From: Trema orientale
Taxonomy: Eukaryota > Streptophyta > Magnoliopsida > Rosales > Cannabaceae
Length of the DNA stretch: 64,000 nt
Assembly: GCA_002914845.1 (NCBI GenBank)
Contig: JXTC01000027.1
Span: 887,256 to 951,255, forward strand
Direction of reading: 5' to 3'
Shown: positions 61,207 to 64,000 of the stretch, one piece after another
How the letters are laid out: every line of letters starts with the position of its first letter
Numbering within the stretch: the stretch's first letter is position 1
Notes under the pieces: model-generated
Database searches by the model: none
Seen by the model: only the letters and a program-made list of their open reading frames with translations
Told to the model about the DNA's origin: nothing
Translations under genes and position numbers: made by a program

Positions 61207-62366
61207 GGGTTTTTAGCATGATTAGCTGCTAAATTTTATTTTTTGTTGATTTATAATGTGGCCCTTAAATTATTTTTTTGGCAATTAGAACGTTAAATTT
61301 ATAAAACCATTGAAATCTACCTATTTTAGTTAGTGTTCTCAAATTTTGAATAGATTTAGACATGTGCTAGTCATGTGCAAGTTTTTTAAGGGTAGAATGG
61401 GTATCTCACTTAGTTTGGAGACAAAAATAACAAATGAGAATTTGGAAGGAAAAAAAAGGTTTTGAAATTCAATTTTTTAAACAATTAAAGAATAAATAAA
61501 ATTTGACTCACTTAAATGTTGATTTGAGTAACTTAAACTTATTTAGAATTATTTAAGAGCATTATTTAAGAGGGGAAGCTAGCTTTTCAAAATAATAATA
61601 ATAATAATAAGCGGAATATAACTTTAAAAAGACGGAATTTTTTTTTTTAGACCCATGTACCCAGCCAAGAATGAGTTGTTGTGAAGCAAACCAACTCCAT
61701 GGTCAATTAATCTTAGGGTTACCGAGGTATAGGCAACCCCTGTGAGGTGGGCTTCTTCCCTCATGGCAGCCATGGAGGTTTTAGGTGGATGTATATATAA
61801 TATATATTATATATTATTCTATATTTAACTATATGTATTATTTAATTTTAATTAAATGTAATTTTTATCTTTAAGAGCAGTTAAGTATTTTAGTAATGTT
61901 TTTGAGTTAATTTTAAAGGCTAAATTATTTATAATATTAATTTGACATTTTTATATTTTATTAAATGCTTTCATATTGAAATCCAATCAATGTTTTATTT
62001 TTTTTCCAAAAAATAAATAGATTTTATTTTTGAAGTTTAGCTTTGTTAGATTGAGTATGTCATTATAATTTAGAGTTATTTTGTTTATTCTTTAATTATT
62101 TAGAAATTTGATTTTAAAACTCTTTTTCCCTCCAAACTCTCTCATTTTTCATTATGCTAATCAAATAAGATACCCATTATGCCCTTAAAAAACTTGCACA
62201 TGGCTAGCACATGTCTTAATCCATCCAAAATTTGACAGTCATTAGCGAAAATTAGTAAATTACAATGATTTTATAACTTTAGAGTCCTAATTGCTTAAAA
62301 AAATATAGTTCAGGGGCCACATTGTAAATAAACGAAAAATTCAAGGGTTAGTCATGTCAAAAACCC
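61207..62366. mobile_element. MULE-type element with long inverted ends (1,160 bp)
   Basis: The first roughly 350 bp (gggtttttagcatga, then ggcaattagaacg, gacatgtgctag and gtgcaagttttttaagggta) are repeated inverted at the right end. The flanks are ttacatgtt (61198-61206) and ttacatatt (62367-62375), a 9-bp duplication with one mismatch. No transposase or captured gene was recognised. Confidence 0.88.
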
Positions 62367-62375
62367 TTACATATT

Positions 62376-63028
62376 TGGTGCACGAGATAGGTCTGGAATA
62401 AGAATTATATATTTATCCTAATCCATGTTTGATATTAATTTGAAAATGGAATAAATAATCCATATCTCAAAATTAGTCTCAATATTTAAATGGAATAACT
62501 AAATTTCTTTTAAATTAAATGTGTTGAATCATTAATCCAACACTTCTTTTTTTAGTAGGCCCACTTCCATTCCACCTTTAAAAGACTTTTCAATTATTTT
62601 TAGATTTAATTAAATTGAATGAAAATACCTGTATTCCATGTACTAATGCTAGCGGGTCTTACTTTGTAAAAACTTAGTAAAACACCTCGACCAATTATCT
62701 GAATCCCATTTTTATCCGGAAACTCCAAAATGTCTCTATTTCGAGGGTCAAGATGGGGAATTTTTACCGTCTATTTATGATGAAAAAGTGATGTAAGTGG
62801 TTAAATGAGACAAAAGAAAAATTCAGATGCCAAAATAGGAACTTTTCAAAATTAATAAGATTTAAGTAATACAAGATTATGTGTACTAGTCTAATCCAAC
62901 ACTGGACCAAATATAAAATATTATAGGCATATATTATCCCAATCCACGCCAATCTGATGTAATGTAATAACTCCCTATCCATTTGTGCTTACCAAACACA
63001 CTCGTATACTCTTATGCCAGGAAAGAAA
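62376..63028. other. Intergenic DNA, no gene seen
   Basis: AT-rich; the frame at 62764-62982 has no motif. Confidence 0.5.
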
Positions 63029-63038
63029 TATTTAAAAA

Positions 63039-63395
63039 GGATAATTGCAGAAAAAAAATCCTGAAGTCTGGATATTTTGCAGTTTAAACTTTGAAGTTTG
63101 GACTTTGTAAAATAATACGATTACGAATTTCTGAAAATTAATACCCTAGGTTAATTTTTAATTTTAACTGATAAAATACAATAATATCCTCAAAATTAAG
63201 ATGAATAATATAGATTAATCTAATTTTAATAAAAGATATTACCGTTTTTTCGTTCCTAAAATTGGTCAGAAAATATGTTCAGGGTATTAATATTCAAAAA
63301 TTCTTAATATCAGAGTATTATCTTGCAAAATCCAAACTTCAGGTTTTAAATTGCAGAACACGCAAACTTCATGGTATTTTTTTTGCAATTATTCC
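63039..63395. mobile_element. Short MULE-like element (357 bp)
   Basis: The inverted ends are about 130 bp each (GGATAATTGCAG at the left, GGAATAATTGCA reversed at the right, then cctgaagt, tttgcag and taataccct). The flanks are tatttaaaaa at 63029-63038 and 63396-63405, a 9-10-bp duplication. Non-coding. Confidence 0.85.
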
Positions 63396-63504
63396 TATTT
63401 AAAAAAATAAATATTTGAATTAATTTCAGTTTCATTAATTAGTCTTTACGTAATTAAAACTATACAAGAGCTATCTTTCCAAATATATATATATATATAT
63501 ATAT

Positions 63505-63741
63505 GGGCATCAATCTAGTAGGTATTTTTTTTTCTACTTATACATAAGTACTATTTTGACCAATTATAATTTATAATGCACATTTTTTTATGTTAAAAAA
63601 TAAGAGACAGGAATAACAGTAATGATGCATGATTTTTCATGTATATCATTATACCCGTTAGATCACTATTAGATGATGATCCAACGACTAAATAAAAATA
63701 CCTATACATAAGTGAAAAAAAAAACTACTGAATTGGCAACC
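63505..63741. mobile_element. MITE, family A, copy 2 (237 bp)
   Basis: Same ends and interior as 14167-14406 (GGGCATCAATCTAGTAGGTA at the left, aattggcaacc at the right; gatgatgatccaacg inside). Inserted in a TA-rich target with atatat on both sides. Confidence 0.85.
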
Positions 63742-64000
63742 ATATATATACAGGAGATAAATACGTTGATGAACAAGTTGTGATAATATTTAGGTCCCCC
63801 CCTTCCCTCTCCTCTTTGTTGCATTGGCTTTTCAACTGATTCAAAAACATAATAATAATAAAAAGCGCTAACTGTAATTTTGAGATGACAATTTTTTCTA
63901 GACAAAAAATAACTGCCGCATTATCATGTTTTCCCCTATTGTAAGGGTGATGGGAAAAATAGGACAAGCAATGAAACATCTATAAAGAGGCCATGTTTTT
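63742..64000. other. Window edge, no gene seen
   Basis: Two overlapping short minus-strand frames (63702-63905 and 63725-63979) lack any motif. Confidence 0.5.

Overview
The window is nuclear DNA of a flowering plant, most likely a eudicot: it is AT-rich, its two intact genes have GT-AG introns and are typical plant mitochondrial and chloroplast proteins, and most of the rest is plant transposon debris. The species cannot be named from the sequence. Two short ambiguities (single N at 1869 and 41394) and one N run (50735-50865) show it is a draft assembly.

Layout. 1-2160: unassigned repeat-like DNA with a perfect hairpin. 2165-6150: a Ty3/gypsy polyprotein remnant on the minus strand, split by a 2.6-kb solo LTR with a 5-bp target duplication. 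7270-7800: a Ty1/copia RNase H scrap. 8866-11795 (minus): a receptor-like protein (LRR-RLP) gene broken near its 3' end by one stop codon and one frameshift. 12-16.7 kb: small DNA transposons (MITEs, foldback elements) and tandem duplications. 16.78-20.43 kb: a second, badly decayed RLP fragment, split by an hAT-like insertion that itself carries a Pack-MULE holding a piece of a class III peroxidase gene. 20.4-26.8 kb: gene-free, with a six-unit tandem array and a SINE-like element.

26,887-36,209 is the gene island. DTC (plus strand, 6 exons, 299 codons) encodes a mitochondrial dicarboxylate/tricarboxylate carrier. PTC52 (minus strand, 7 exons, 531 codons) encodes a chloroplast Rieske/non-haem iron oxygenase. 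They converge tail to tail with about 730 bp between stop codons. Both models are open throughout and splice in phase; they are the only apparently functional genes here.

36.5-46.2 kb: a SINE-like sequence split by an hAT element with a perfect 8-bp duplication, a second hAT element, two decayed copia-type LTRs and a decayed hAT-family transposase gene. 46.2-51.2 kb: a deletion-derivative copia element (gag kept, most of pol lost) with two LTRs, one holding the assembly gap. 51.6-53.7 kb: a compound inverted and direct repeat. 54.1-54.43 kb: one CACTA end. 55,765-60,893: an almost full-length but coding-dead Ty1/copia element with exact 5-bp target duplications. 61.2-63.75 kb: two MULE-type elements and a MITE.

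I found no CRISPR array, no rRNA or convincing tRNA gene, and no operon-like or unknown multi-gene system. The most unusual content is structural: the three-level nest around the Pack-MULE, the gag-only copia derivative, and several insertions whose target duplications can be read directly.
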